From: Tessaracoccus sp. MC1679
GTDB lineage: Bacteria > Actinomycetota > Actinomycetes > Propionibacteriales > Propionibacteriaceae
Length of the DNA stretch: 64,000 nt
NCBI RefSeq assembly: GCF_014164775.1
Contig: NZ_JACJGB010000001.1
Coordinates: 558,001 to 622,000, forward strand
Direction of reading: 5' to 3'
The position numbers were made by a program, and so were the translations under genes. Positions 8,074-17,781 of the stretch are shown here, in pieces. The notes below the pieces were generated by a model that ran no database searches, had not been told where the DNA came from, and worked only from the letters and a program-made list of their open reading frames with translations. Position 1 is the stretch's first letter, and each line of letters opens with the position of its first letter.

Positions 8074-10011
8074 ATGGACGTCTTCATCGGAGCCCTCATC
8101 AACATCCTGGTGCTCATCTACCTCACCCGGAGGCTGCTCGGCGTGCCCGTCGGATGGGGCCGCGTGCTGATCATCGCCGCGCTGGCCAACGCGACAGCCT
8201 GGGAGACCGGCGACGATCTTCTCACTTCCCTGGCCGTCACGGCGGACAGTCCCCCGCTCCCGCTGCTCCTCATCGCCGTGGTCGCGGCCGGATCCGTCAT
8301 CACCGGCCAGATGATCGTGCTCACGGTCCTCGAGGTGATCCTCCCCACGAGCCGCGTCCCCAGCCTGTCGTCCGTCATCACGGGTATTCCCGGCGCCCTC
8401 CGTCGGCTACGCCGCTATGTGGTGATCTGGTGGATCCTGCTGCGTCGCGGGCTGACCGCCTACCTCGGGCCCGTGGCGAAGGCCGACGTCGGCTCGCCAC
8501 GGGTGGCGCGCTCGCTTCGCAAGGCGCTCACCGACGCCGGGGTCACGTTCGTCAAGTTCGGCCAGATGCTCGCCACGCGGGCCGACCTGCTGCCGCCCAC
8601 CTTCGTCCGGGAGCTGTCCACACTGCACTCGCAGGTGGAGGCCGAGCCGTGGGCGGACATCCGCCCGGTGCTGGAGGCCGGCCTGGACCGCCCCCTGTCC
8701 GAGGTGTTCGACACCGTGGAGGAGAAGCCGATCGCAGCAGCGTCGGTGGCTCAGATCCACGCGGCGCGCCTGGCCGACGGGACAGACGTGGTGGTGAAGG
8801 TCCAACGTCCTCGTGCCCGACGCCAGGTGACCGCGGACCTGGACATCCTGCTCCGGCTCGCCCATGGCCTGGAGCGTCGGACCGTGTGGGCGCGACAGAT
8901 CGGCGCCGTGGGACTGGCGGAAGGCTTCGCGGCCTCGCTGCACGAAGAACTGGACTACCGGGTGGAGGTGGCCAACATGCGCGGCGTGGCCGCCTCCGGC
9001 ACCCTGATCGTCCCGCAGGCCTTCGACGAGCTGTCGTCCGAACGCGTCATCGTGATGGAGAGGCTTTCCGGCGATCCGTTGTCCACGGCTGGGGACGCGC
9101 TAGCTTCATTGCCCAGCGAGCGGCGCCGTGCGCTCGCGGAGGAGCTTGTCGCCGGCATCGTGCACCAGGTCTTCGTCACCGGCGTGTTCCACGCCGACCT
9201 CCACCCTGGGAATGTGGTCCTCACCGACGACGGCGAGCTGGCCCTGCTCGACTTCGGTTCCGTGGGACGACTCGACCGCCCTGCAAGGTCCGCGCTCGCG
9301 ATGTTGATGTACGCCGTGGAGCGGCAGGACTCCCTCGTGGCGACGGACGCGGTCCTCGATCTCATGGATCGCCCGCCCGGGCTCGACGATCGCGCGCTCG
9401 AGCGCGACATCGGAGGACTCGTCATGCGTTTCAGCGGCGACTCGGCTCCGGGCGGGGCGGCGGCGATGTTCGCCGAACTGCTGGACCTGGTGGTGCGGCA
9501 CGGATTCAGGGTCCCGCCGCAGCTGGCCGCGGTATTCCGCACCCTCGGCACCCTGGACGGCACCCTCCGGCTCCTCGATCCCCGGATCGACCTGGTCTCC
9601 GTCGCCCGCGCCAAGGGCGCCGAACTCGCCCACGAGTTGGCGAGCCCGGAGAAGATGCGCGAGCAGGCCTCGCACCAGCTGGCTGCGCTGCTCCCCTTGC
9701 TGGCTCGCATGCCGAGGCGGTTGTCCCGCATCGCCGAACACCTGGAGGACGGCACGCTGCAGGTGAACGTGCGCGGCTTCGCCGACCCCGACGAACGACG
9801 GTTCCTGGCGGGGATCGGTCAACAGCTCAACCTCACCCTGATCGCCAGCGTGCTCGGCCTCGGCGGCCTCTTCCTCCTCACCCGCGACGGCGGGCCGTTG
9901 ATGCTGCCGACGGTGCCGCTCTGGGTGTTCCTCGGGGTGACCTGCCTGTTCCTCGCCTTCACCCTGGGCGCCCGGGTGCTGGCCACCATCTTCTTCCAGC
10001 CCCGCGGATAG
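8074..10011 (+). CDS. ABC1/AarF/UbiB-family atypical kinase, membrane protein
   Basis: 645 residues starting at ATG 8074 behind GGAGGAG. Three hydrophobic segments precede the kinase (roughly residues 2-20, 28-48 and 60-88). The ABC1 kinase-like domain has the family KxGQ motif (KFGQMLATRADLLP, about 164-177), the lysine of VVVKVQRPRAR, and DLHPGNVVL with LLDFGSVG in the catalytic loop. Two C-terminal TM segments follow, as in UbiB/COQ8. Family members act as ATPases or kinases that support isoprenoid-quinone biosynthesis or lipid handling. No quinone gene is adjacent. nfo follows 10 bases downstream. Confidence 0.88.
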   Translation: MDVFIGALINILVLIYLTRRLLGVPVGWGRVLIIAALANATAWETGDDLLTSLAVTADSPPLPLLLIAVVAAGSVITGQMIVLTVLEVILPTSRVPSLSSVITGIPGALRRLRRYVVIWWILLRRGLTAYLGPVAKADVGSPRVARSLRKALTDAGVTFVKFGQMLATRADLLPPTFVRELSTLHSQVEAEPWADIRPVLEAGLDRPLSEVFDTVEEKPIAAASVAQIHAARLADGTDVVVKVQRPRARRQVTADLDILLRLAHGLERRTVWARQIGAVGLAEGFAASLHEELDYRVEVANMRGVAASGTLIVPQAFDELSSERVIVMERLSGDPLSTAGDALASLPSERRRALAEELVAGIVHQVFVTGVFHADLHPGNVVLTDDGELALLDFGSVGRLDRPARSALAMLMYAVERQDSLVATDAVLDLMDRPPGLDDRALERDIGGLVMRFSGDSAPGGAAAMFAELLDLVVRHGFRVPPQLAAVFRTLGTLDGTLRLLDPRIDLVSVARAKGAELAHELASPEKMREQASHQLAALLPLLARMPRRLSRIAEHLEDGTLQVNVRGFADPDERRFLAGIGQQLNLTLIASVLGLGGLFLLTRDGGPLMLPTVPLWVFLGVTCLFLAFTLGARVLATIFFQPRG

Positions 10012-10021
10012 GGTTGGGCGC

Positions 10022-10816
10022 ATGACTCTGCGACTTGGCGCCCACGTCGACTCCACGGATCCGCTGGCCGAGGCCGCCGCGCTCGGCGTGGACGTGGTCC
10101 AGATCTTCCTGGGCGACCCGCAGAGCTGGAAGAAGCCGGCCACCCTGGTCGACGGCGGGGCCGCTGCTCTGAAGTCCGCCGCGGAGGCCGCCGGCGTCGG
10201 CATTGTCGTGCACGCCCCCTACGCCCTCAATGTGGCCTCCACCAACAACCGGATCCGCATCCCCTCGCGCAAGCTGCTGCAGCAGACGGTCACGGAGGCC
10301 GCCGCCATAGGCGCCATCGGCGTGGTGGTCCACGGAGGCCACGTCACCGCCAACGAGGACCCGGCTGTCGGATTCGTTAACTGGCGCAAGTGTGTGGACG
10401 CGCTGGAGCTGGAGGTGCCGATCTTCATCGAGAACACCGCCGGCGGCGGCAACGCGATGGCCAGGCACCTGGAGGCCATCGACAGGCTGTGGGACGCACT
10501 CTCGGGCTCGCCGAACGCGGACCGGGTGGGCTTCTGCCTCGACACCTGCCATGCGCACGCCGCGGGTCTGGAGCTCGACGGGCTCCTCGGGAGGATCACC
10601 GCGATCACCGGCCGGGTGGACGTGCTGCACTGCAACGACTCGCGCGACGAGGCGGGCAGCGGCGCGGACCGGCACGCCAACCTGGGGCAGGGGCTGATCG
10701 ACGGCGACACCCTGGCTTCGCTCGTCCGGGAGGCCGACACGATCACCGTCCTCGAGACCCCGGGCGGGATCCCCGAGCGGACCCTCGACCTCGCCTGGCT
10801 GCGCGGACACCTCTAG
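10022..10816 (+). CDS. nfo: Deoxyribonuclease IV (AP endonuclease)
   Basis: 264 residues, a TIM-barrel endonuclease IV that cleaves 5' to abasic sites in base excision repair. Metal-binding segments are intact: HAPYALN (about 64-70), VVHGGH, IENTAGGGNAMA (about 139-150), CLDTCHAHAAG (about 173-183), HCNDSRDEAGSGADRHAN and LETPGG near the end. It starts at ATG 10022, 10 bases after the ABC1 kinase gene, so the two are probably co-transcribed. It converges on the AAA ATPase gene with a 44-base gap that contains no clear terminator. Confidence 0.94.
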   Translation: MTLRLGAHVDSTDPLAEAAALGVDVVQIFLGDPQSWKKPATLVDGGAAALKSAAEAAGVGIVVHAPYALNVASTNNRIRIPSRKLLQQTVTEAAAIGAIGVVVHGGHVTANEDPAVGFVNWRKCVDALELEVPIFIENTAGGGNAMARHLEAIDRLWDALSGSPNADRVGFCLDTCHAHAAGLELDGLLGRITAITGRVDVLHCNDSRDEAGSGADRHANLGQGLIDGDTLASLVREADTITVLETPGGIPERTLDLAWLRGHL

Positions 10817-10860
10817 GATCGGTACGGCTCGCGCTCCAAACGTCTGGCCGCAACGGCGGG

Positions 10861-12030
10861 CTACAGCGCCTGCCGCCTCACGAACTCGGCCATGGCGGGA
10901 ACTGTGTAAGCCACCACCCCGTGATCCGGCGAATAGATCAGACCCTTGTTGATGAGGTTGGCCCGGACGGGCCCGAGAGCGGTGGTCTTCTTGCGCAGGC
11001 GAGCGGCAACCTCACCGGAGCTGCTCCCACCATCACCATCCACCGCCATGGCCTTCAGATACTCCTTCTCTGCACTGGTGGCCCGATCCCAGCGGATCCG
11101 AAAGAAGCCCGTGTCGAGCGCGAGTTGGCCGATCGCCACCCCTAACTTCGCGTCTGGCAGGGTGATCGGAGGCAGCTCCGTCGCGTTCCACGTGTCCTGA
11201 CCGAACTGCTGAAGGAAGTACGGGTAGCCGCTCGCCGCCACCACAATGTGGTTCATGGCTGCCTCCTCCCACCCCACACCCTCTGCTTCGGCGGGAGTCA
11301 CCAGTGCGGCAGCGGCGTCGTCATCGGCGAGCGCATCGACTGTCCGGTAGTTGAAGAGCCGTTCGGCGTAGGACTTCGCCTCCGCGAGCTTGCGTGGGAG
11401 ACTCGGCAACCCGGCGAGTGCGAGAACGAGGCGATCCTGCCGCTGGTTGGCTGCGTGGACGATGGAACACAACGCGATCAGCTCCTCGTCGGGAAGGTCC
11501 TGAGCCTCATCGACGAGAACCGCCACACCAACCCCCTGTTCCTCCGCAGCGCCACCGAGGTCCCGAAGGAGCTTCCCCAGATCGGACTCGAACGTCCCGG
11601 TGTCCGCGCCTCCGCCTGGGCTGTCGTTGAGGTTGACGCCGAAGTTCCACGTGCCGGTGACGTCGTACGAGGCTTTGAAACTCAGGGCGGTCTTTAATGC
11701 CTTCAACACCCTGGCGCCCACACCGGGCTTCGCCAGGTCCACGAGATCGTCATGGAGTGCCTCGCCCACCATGTCACGCACGGACCTCCCAGATTTCGCC
11801 TCGATCTGGGCCACGATCCAGCCCCGTTCGCCGGCCATTCGGGCGAACTGGGTAAGCAGCACCGTCTTTCCCACCCCGCGGAGCCCATATAGGACAACAG
11901 ACTGGGCGTCCCTCCCGATAGTGATTCTTCGGAGCGCGACGTCCCAGGCCTCGAGCTGCGTCCCGCGCCCGACCAGCGCCGCTGGAAGGCGTCCCGCCCC
12001 GGGTGAGTACGGATTCGACACTGGATCCAC
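10861..12030 (-). CDS. Orphan AAA ATPase with C-terminal winged helix (ORC/Cdc6-like)
   Basis: 389 residues from GTG 12030, chosen because AGGGAGG lies 5 bases upstream; an ATG at 12063 would give 400 residues. Walker A is GLRGVGKT (49-56) and Walker B is VLVDEAQD (about 171-178). An ATPase lid follows, and the C-terminal 70 residues look like a winged helix (ARLRKKTTALGPVRANLINKG region). This is an AAA_16/ORC-like layout common in mobile or defence-linked actinobacterial genes. The gene and its AT-richer upstream region (12046-12110) are visibly less GC-rich than their neighbours, suggesting transfer. No partner gene is adjacent. The function is unknown. Confidence 0.8.
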   Translation of the reverse strand: MDPVSNPYSPGAGRLPAALVGRGTQLEAWDVALRRITIGRDAQSVVLYGLRGVGKTVLLTQFARMAGERGWIVAQIEAKSGRSVRDMVGEALHDDLVDLAKPGVGARVLKALKTALSFKASYDVTGTWNFGVNLNDSPGGGADTGTFESDLGKLLRDLGGAAEEQGVGVAVLVDEAQDLPDEELIALCSIVHAANQRQDRLVLALAGLPSLPRKLAEAKSYAERLFNYRTVDALADDDAAAALVTPAEAEGVGWEEAAMNHIVVAASGYPYFLQQFGQDTWNATELPPITLPDAKLGVAIGQLALDTGFFRIRWDRATSAEKEYLKAMAVDGDGGSSSGEVAARLRKKTTALGPVRANLINKGLIYSPDHGVVAYTVPAMAEFVRRQAL

Positions 12031-12197
12031 GACGACCTCCCTGTGTATCGATTGATGTCCCAATGTATCAAGAACTTATACAGGCCCACAGATGGCTATA
12101 AACCTCGCCGGTGTCGATGTTCCGGCATCACCGGAGGCCTTGTGCGCCCGATAGACTGACCCCGCCACCACGAACCCAAGGAGATGGGAGTTCTGGC

Positions 12198-15100
12198 GTG
12201 CTTCTCGCGCTGATCGCCGCCCACGCGGTCCTCGGCGCGCTCGCACCACTCTTCGTCCGATGGCTCGGGGCCCGCTCCTTCTTCGTGCTGATGCTGGGCC
12301 CGCTGGCAGCGGCGGTGTGGCTCACCACCCTCGCCCCCACCGTCGTGGCCGGCGGCGAATACCTGGTGAGCTACCAGTGGATCCCGCTGCTGGGCGTGGA
12401 CCTCACCCTCAGGATCGGGCTGCTCCAATGGGTGCTCGCAATGATCGTGACCTGGATCGGCGCCCTGATCCTGCTCTACAGCCGGTGGTACTTCGACGGC
12501 ATGACCGTGGCCCGGTCCGCGGCCATCCTGACGATCTTCGCCGGCACGATGCTGGGGCTGGTCACCGCGGACAACCTGGTGGTGCTCTACATCTTCTGGG
12601 AGCTGACCACGATCTTCTCCTACCTGCTCATCGCCCACGACCCCACCCGTCGGGCCAACCGCGGCGCCGCCCAGACCGCGCTGATCGTCACCACCACCGG
12701 CGGACTGGCCATGCTCGTGGGCATCGTCGCGCTCTGGCAGACCTCCGGCACGCTGTCCATGCAGGAGATTCTGGCGGAGCCGCCGACGGGCACGCTGGCC
12801 ACCGTCGGCGCGCTGCTGATGCTGGTGGGCGCGCTCAGCAAGTCCGCCCTCGTCCCGTTCCACTTCTGGCTGCCCGGCGCGATGGCTGCCCCGACGCCCA
12901 TCTCGGCCTACCTGCACGCCGCCGCCATGGTGAAGGCCGGCGTGTACCTGGTGGCCGCGCTTGCGCCCGCCTTCGCGTCGGTGCCGTGGTGGCGGCCCAC
13001 CGTCATGCTGCTGGGCATCATCACCATGATCCTGGGCGGCTGGCGCGCCCTCCGCCAGACGGATCTCAAGCTCCTCCTCGCCTACGGCACCGTGAGCCAA
13101 CTCGGATTCCTGGTGCTGCTGGTGGGGCTCGGCACCGAGGCGGCCGCCCTCGCCGGGCTCGGCATGGTCATCGCGCACGCCCTGTTCAAGTCCACCCTCT
13201 TCATGTGCGTGGGCATCATCGACCACTCCGCCGGCACCCGCGACCTCCGGGAGCTCAACGGCGTGGGGTACCGCGTGCCGTGGCTGGCCGCCCTCGGCGG
13301 GCTGGCCGTGCTGTCCATGGCGGGGGTGCCACCGCTGGTGGGGTTCGTCGCCAAGGAGGCCGCCTTCGAGTCCATCGAGTACCTCGTCTCCGGAGACGTC
13401 GAGGCGGTGACCCCACTGGCCGCCGCCGCGCTGGCCGCCGCCCTGGTCTTCGGCTCCGCGCTCACCGCCGCGTACTCCCTGCGCTGGTGGTGGGGGGCGT
13501 TCGCGTCCAAGGACGGCGCCCCGGAGCTGTCCTGGCACCGGCCCGCCGTCGGGATCGCCGCCGTGCCGATGTTCCTGGGCCTGCTGTCCCTGATCGGCGG
13601 GTTCCTCGGCCCCCAGCTGACTGATCTGCTTGACCCCTACGCCCGCACCGTCGCCACCGGCAAGGCCAGCCACGGCTTCGCGCTGTGGCACGGCTTCACC
13701 CCGCCCCTGATCATGTCGATCGTCGCGTTGGTGGCCGGTGTTGCCCTCTTCGTGTTCCGTGAGCGCATCGCCCGCATCCAGGCCACGTTCCCGCAGGTCA
13801 CCACGGCCGAGGAGTTCTACCACCGCTCCATGCACAACCTGGACCGGGTGTCGGTCGAGGTCACGGCCCGCTCCCAGCGCGGATCGCTGTCGATCTACCT
13901 GGGCACCATCCTCGTCACCCTGGTGACCCTGGCCAGCTACGCGCTGCTCCGGGTCCGCCTCTGGCCCGAGATCCGGGTCTTCGACCACTGGGCACAACTG
14001 CTGGTGGCGGCCGTCATGATCACCGCCGCCGTCCTGGCCGCAGGATCGCGGGGCCGGATCCGCGGCGTCCTCCTGGTCGGCGTCACGGGCTACGGGTTGG
14101 CGCTGATGTTCGCCATGGCAGGCGCCCCCGATCTGGCCCTCACGCAGGTCCTCGTCGAAACCGTCACGCTGGTGGTGTTCGTGCTGGTGGTGCGCAAACT
14201 GCCCCGCTACTTCACCAACCGGCCCCTCAGCTCCACCCGGTGGTGGCGGGTGCTTGTAGCCGCCGCGGTGGGGACCACGGTGACCCTGGTGGCGATCGTG
14301 GCAGCCGGCGCCCGGGTGGCCGATCCGGTGTCCGACGCCTGGTACGAGGCCGCCTACCAGATCGGCTACGGCAAGAACATCGTCAACGTCGCCCTGGTCG
14401 ACACGCGCGCCTGGGACACCCTCGGGGAGATCGCGGTGCTGGTCATCGCGGCCACCGGCGTCGCCTCGCTGATCTTCCTCCGCTCCCGCGTGGGGTCGGT
14501 CACGCGCACCGACGAGGTCTTCGAGGACCGCGAGGACGCCCCCATGTCGGACACCGCTCCGGGGGTGTGGCTGCGGGCGGGCCAGACGCTGTCCCCCCTG
14601 GTCCGGTCGCTGGTCTTCGAGGTGATCACCCGGCTGTTGTTCGGCGTGATGATCATCCTGTCGGTCTATCTCCTGCTGGCCGGCCACAACTCCCCCGGCG
14701 GCGGCTTCGCCGGAGGGATGGTGGCGGGCATGGCCCTGATCATCCGCTACCTGGCGGCGGGGCGTCACGAGCTCGACGAGGCCGCCCCGTTCGACGCCGG
14801 CCGCCTACTGGGCGGAGGCCTGTTCCTGCTGCTGGGAACCGCCGTCGTCCCGGTGCTCTTCGGCGGCAAGGTGCTGGAGAGCTACGAGTACTACTGGGAC
14901 GTGCCGGGCCCGGACGCGCTCTCCACGCCGTGGGGCGCGCTCCCCCTCTTCGGTGAGGTGCACCTCGTGTCGTCGACGATCTTCGACCTGGGCGTCTACC
15001 TCGTGGTGGTGGGCATGCTGCTCGACGTGGTCCGCAGCCTCGGCTCGGGAATCGACCAGCACGCCAGCGACCAGCTGGCCCCCATGCCGCTCCCGGACTC

Positions 15101-15218
15101 CACCATCGCGCTTCCGGCGCGGCACGGCGGAACCGCCGAGGACCGCGGCCGGCCGGACGCGCACGACGACTCCCCGCGCCACACCCGGCACACCCGACGC
15201 GGGGAGGAGCTGCGATGA
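12198..15218 (+). CDS. mrpA: Mrp cation/proton antiporter subunit A with fused MrpB
   Basis: 1006 residues from GTG 12198 (ribosome-binding site AAGGAGATGGG). The first part, about 1-600, is the NuoL-like proton-channel subunit, with LLIAHDPTRR near 145 and LVPFHFWLPGAMAAPTPISA near 218. About 620-760 holds the MrpA C-terminal domain. From about residue 800 (SLVFEVITRLLFGVMIILS, HNSPGGGFAGG) it is the MrpB domain, so A and B are one polypeptide, as in many actinobacteria and group 2 Mrp operons. Mrp complexes exchange Na+ or K+ for H+ for pH and salt homeostasis. The stop overlaps mrpC by four bases (ATGA). Confidence 0.95.
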   Translation: MLLALIAAHAVLGALAPLFVRWLGARSFFVLMLGPLAAAVWLTTLAPTVVAGGEYLVSYQWIPLLGVDLTLRIGLLQWVLAMIVTWIGALILLYSRWYFDGMTVARSAAILTIFAGTMLGLVTADNLVVLYIFWELTTIFSYLLIAHDPTRRANRGAAQTALIVTTTGGLAMLVGIVALWQTSGTLSMQEILAEPPTGTLATVGALLMLVGALSKSALVPFHFWLPGAMAAPTPISAYLHAAAMVKAGVYLVAALAPAFASVPWWRPTVMLLGIITMILGGWRALRQTDLKLLLAYGTVSQLGFLVLLVGLGTEAAALAGLGMVIAHALFKSTLFMCVGIIDHSAGTRDLRELNGVGYRVPWLAALGGLAVLSMAGVPPLVGFVAKEAAFESIEYLVSGDVEAVTPLAAAALAAALVFGSALTAAYSLRWWWGAFASKDGAPELSWHRPAVGIAAVPMFLGLLSLIGGFLGPQLTDLLDPYARTVATGKASHGFALWHGFTPPLIMSIVALVAGVALFVFRERIARIQATFPQVTTAEEFYHRSMHNLDRVSVEVTARSQRGSLSIYLGTILVTLVTLASYALLRVRLWPEIRVFDHWAQLLVAAVMITAAVLAAGSRGRIRGVLLVGVTGYGLALMFAMAGAPDLALTQVLVETVTLVVFVLVVRKLPRYFTNRPLSSTRWWRVLVAAAVGTTVTLVAIVAAGARVADPVSDAWYEAAYQIGYGKNIVNVALVDTRAWDTLGEIAVLVIAATGVASLIFLRSRVGSVTRTDEVFEDREDAPMSDTAPGVWLRAGQTLSPLVRSLVFEVITRLLFGVMIILSVYLLLAGHNSPGGGFAGGMVAGMALIIRYLAAGRHELDEAAPFDAGRLLGGGLFLLLGTAVVPVLFGGKVLESYEYYWDVPGPDALSTPWGALPLFGEVHLVSSTIFDLGVYLVVVGMLLDVVRSLGSGIDQHASDQLAPMPLPDSTIALPARHGGTAEDRGRPDAHDDSPRHTRHTRRGEELR

Positions 15219-15643
15219 CAGCCAACCTCGTCCTGGCCGTCACCGCGGGCATCCTGGTGGCCTCCGGCGTCTACCTGTTGCTCGAGCGCTCCCTGACCAG
15301 GATCCTGCTCGGCGTCCTGCTGGCCAGCAACGGCGTGAACCTCCTGTTCATCGTCGCCGCCGGAGAACCGGGCGCCGCGCCCATCGTCGGACTGGCGGAT
15401 CCTGATCAGACCTCGGACCCGCTGCCGCAGGCGATGGTCCTCACGGCCATCGTCATCACCATGGCGGTCGCGGCGTTCGTGCTCACCGTCGCCTACCGCA
15501 GCTTCCAGCTGCACGGGCACGACGAGGTGGCCGACGATGTCGAGGACGCCCGCATCCGGCGGCTCGCCGAGGCGGATGTGGCCTCCGAGTCCTACGAGGA
15601 CACCACCTTCTCCGACACCGGCGAGGACGTGGTGAGCGAATGA
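15215..15643 (+). CDS. mrpC: Mrp antiporter subunit C
   Basis: 142 residues, NuoK-like, with three TM segments (about 5-24, 30-50 and 70-92). The motif RILLGVLLASNGVNLLFI lies near residue 28. The C-terminal 40 residues are acidic and soluble. The start ATG overlaps the mrpA stop and its own stop overlaps mrpD (ATGA at both ends), so translation is coupled along the operon. Confidence 0.94.
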   Translation: MTANLVLAVTAGILVASGVYLLLERSLTRILLGVLLASNGVNLLFIVAAGEPGAAPIVGLADPDQTSDPLPQAMVLTAIVITMAVAAFVLTVAYRSFQLHGHDEVADDVEDARIRRLAEADVASESYEDTTFSDTGEDVVSE

Positions 15644-17193
15644 TGGAGAACCTGCTCCCCGTGCCGGTGCTGCTGGCCATCTTCGGCGCCGCCGTCGCCC
15701 TGGCGCTACCGCGGCGCCCGGCCACCCAGCGCATCGTCTCGGTGCTCAGCCTCTCCGGCATCGTCGTGGTGGCCGGCATCCTGATCTGGCACACGCATCA
15801 GGTGGGGCCGATCGCCTTGTGGCTGGCGAACTGGCCGGAGCCGCTCGGCATCGCGTTGGTGGCGGACCGGCTGAGCTCCCTGATGCTGTTCGTGGCATCG
15901 GTGGTGGCCCTGTGCGTCCTCCTCTTCGCCACCGGCCAGGACAGCGACGAGGTGCGCCGCGAGACCCCCGTGTCGATCTTCCACCCCACCTTCCTGCTGC
16001 TGATGGCCGGCGTGTCGAACGCGTTCCTGGCCGGGGATCTGTTCAACCTGTTCGTGGGATTCGAGATCCTGCTGTTCGCCTCCTACGTGCTGCTCACGCT
16101 GGGCGGCACGGGGGACCGCATCCGCGCCGGCACCACCTATGTGATCGTCTCCCTGCTCAGCTCATCGCTGTTCCTCATCTCCATCTCGGCGGTCTACGCC
16201 GCCACGGGCACGGTCAACCTCGCACATCTGGCGGTGCGTCTGCGGGACCTCAGCGAGCCGGTCCAGCTACTGCTCGAGGTGCTTCTGATCGTCACCTTCG
16301 CCGTCAAGGCGGCGATGTTCCCGCTCGGGTCCTGGCTGCCGGACTCCTACCCCACAGCGCCCGCGCCCGTCACCGCGGTCTTCGCGGGCCTGCTCACCAA
16401 GGTGGGCGTGTACGCCATCATCCGCACCGAGACGCTGCTGTTCCCGTCGTCACCGGTCAACGACGTCCTGATGGTGGCCTCGCTGCTGACGATGGTGGTC
16501 GGCATCCTGGGCGCCATCGCGCAGGTGGAGATCAAGCGCATGCTCTCCTTCACCCTCGTCAGCCACATCGGATTCATGATCTTCGGCATCTCGCTCGGCA
16601 GCGACGCGGGGATGGCGGCCACCATCTTCTACACGGCCCACCACATCACCATCCAGGCCACCCTGTTCCTCGTCACCGGGCTCATCGAGCGTCGCGGCGG
16701 CACGTCGTCGCTGGAGGGCCTCGGCGGGCTCCTGAAGGTGGCTCCGCTGCTGGCCGTCCTGTTCTTCCTCCCGGCCATGAACCTGGCCGGGATCCCGCCC
16801 TTCTCGGGGTTCATCGGCAAGCTCGGCCTGCTTCAGGCCGGGGCCGCCCACGGCGGCGCGCTGGCCTGGGCGGTGGTGGCCGGCGGCGTGGTGACCAGCC
16901 TCCTCACCCTGATCGCCATGGCCAAGGTGTGGAACCGGGCGTTCTGGGGCGTCACCCCGGCCGAGCATCGCCGCGCGGAGTCGGAGCGGCTCAACGAGGA
17001 CCTGGACGAGCTCATCGACGACGACACCCGGCCCATGCCGCCGCTCCAGGTGGGCGCCACGATGGCGCTGGTGGCGTTCGGCCTGGCGCTGACAGCCTTC
17101 GCCGGCCCGCTGTACGAGTACACGCACGCCGCCGCCGCCGCGCTGCGCGACGGGTCGTACATCGTCGCCGTCCTCCCCGAGGGGTTGCGATGA
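15640..17193 (+). CDS. mrpD: Mrp antiporter subunit D
   Basis: 517 residues, NuoM/N-like proton-channel subunit with about 14 TM segments. Conserved features are LFNLFVGFEILLFASYVLLT (about 133-152), the KAAMFPLGSWLPDSYPTAPAPVTAVFAGLLTKVGVYA region near 222-258, and IPPFSGFIGKLGLLQAG near 386. It is the second large proton-pumping subunit next to MrpA. ATGA overlaps with mrpC and mrpE show tight coupling. Confidence 0.95.
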   Translation: MMENLLPVPVLLAIFGAAVALALPRRPATQRIVSVLSLSGIVVVAGILIWHTHQVGPIALWLANWPEPLGIALVADRLSSLMLFVASVVALCVLLFATGQDSDEVRRETPVSIFHPTFLLLMAGVSNAFLAGDLFNLFVGFEILLFASYVLLTLGGTGDRIRAGTTYVIVSLLSSSLFLISISAVYAATGTVNLAHLAVRLRDLSEPVQLLLEVLLIVTFAVKAAMFPLGSWLPDSYPTAPAPVTAVFAGLLTKVGVYAIIRTETLLFPSSPVNDVLMVASLLTMVVGILGAIAQVEIKRMLSFTLVSHIGFMIFGISLGSDAGMAATIFYTAHHITIQATLFLVTGLIERRGGTSSLEGLGGLLKVAPLLAVLFFLPAMNLAGIPPFSGFIGKLGLLQAGAAHGGALAWAVVAGGVVTSLLTLIAMAKVWNRAFWGVTPAEHRRAESERLNEDLDELIDDDTRPMPPLQVGATMALVAFGLALTAFAGPLYEYTHAAAAALRDGSYIVAVLPEGLR

Positions 17194-17780
17194 TGAAGTC
17201 CGCCACCCCGTGGCGCCAACGGGTGAGATTCCGGCCTCTGTCGGTGTTCGGCATGGCAGGCGTCTGGGTCCTCGCGTGGGGCAGCGCGTCCCCGCTGGTG
17301 CTGCTCCTGGGCATCGCGCTGGGCTGGGTCATCGGCGTGATGTTCCCGCTGCCCCCGATCTTCTGGCAAGGCAGATTCCGCCCCGTCGGTTTCGCCCTGC
17401 TGACCTGGCACCTCCTCTACGACCTGGTGGTCTCGTCGGTCCGCCTGCTGCGCCTCGCCTTCCAGCGGGAGGTGAACCTCCACGCCGGGATCGTGCGCGT
17501 GGACCTCCACACCGACGACGACCTGTACCAGGTCCAGGTGGCCGAGATCCTGTCGCTGGTGCCGGGGACGGTGGTGATCGAGGTGGTCCGCGAGCCGCGC
17601 CGCCTGTACATGCACGCCCTCGAGCTGGTCGACGACGCGGCCCTCGACAGGGTGCAGCACCTGGCCATGGCCGTCGAGTCGCGGGTGGTGCGCGCCTTCG
17701 GCTCCGACGAGGAGATCGCCGCCTTCGACGCCGCGTGCCTCACCCACCCCGTCAACGCGTCCCCCCGGATGGAGGAGTGA
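17190..17780 (+). CDS. mrpE: Mrp antiporter subunit E
   Basis: 196 residues from ATG 17190, overlapping the mrpD stop by four bases. Two or three N-terminal TM segments (about 18-52 and 65-85) are followed by a cytoplasmic domain with LVPGTVVIEV and LYMHALE, typical of MrpE. An open frame continues upstream through mrpD in a different reading phase and is not part of the gene. MrpE is needed for full assembly and activity of Mrp complexes. Confidence 0.94.
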   Translation: MMKSATPWRQRVRFRPLSVFGMAGVWVLAWGSASPLVLLLGIALGWVIGVMFPLPPIFWQGRFRPVGFALLTWHLLYDLVVSSVRLLRLAFQREVNLHAGIVRVDLHTDDDLYQVQVAEILSLVPGTVVIEVVREPRRLYMHALELVDDAALDRVQHLAMAVESRVVRAFGSDEEIAAFDAACLTHPVNASPRMEE

Positions 17781-17781
17781 C

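Noticed and set aside
10861-12197. Prophage or integrated element carrying the AAA ATPase
   Set aside because: There is no integrase, att-like direct repeat or phage gene; only composition hints at transfer.
12096-14768. Very long minus-strand frame antisense to mrpA
   Set aside because: Composition is His/Gln/Gly/Arg-rich as expected of an antisense shadow of hydrophobic high-GC coding sequence; mrpA is unambiguous.
15819-17189. Upstream extension of the mrpE reading frame through mrpD
   Set aside because: It has no homology before residue MMKSATPW at 17190 and overlaps mrpD in another phase.
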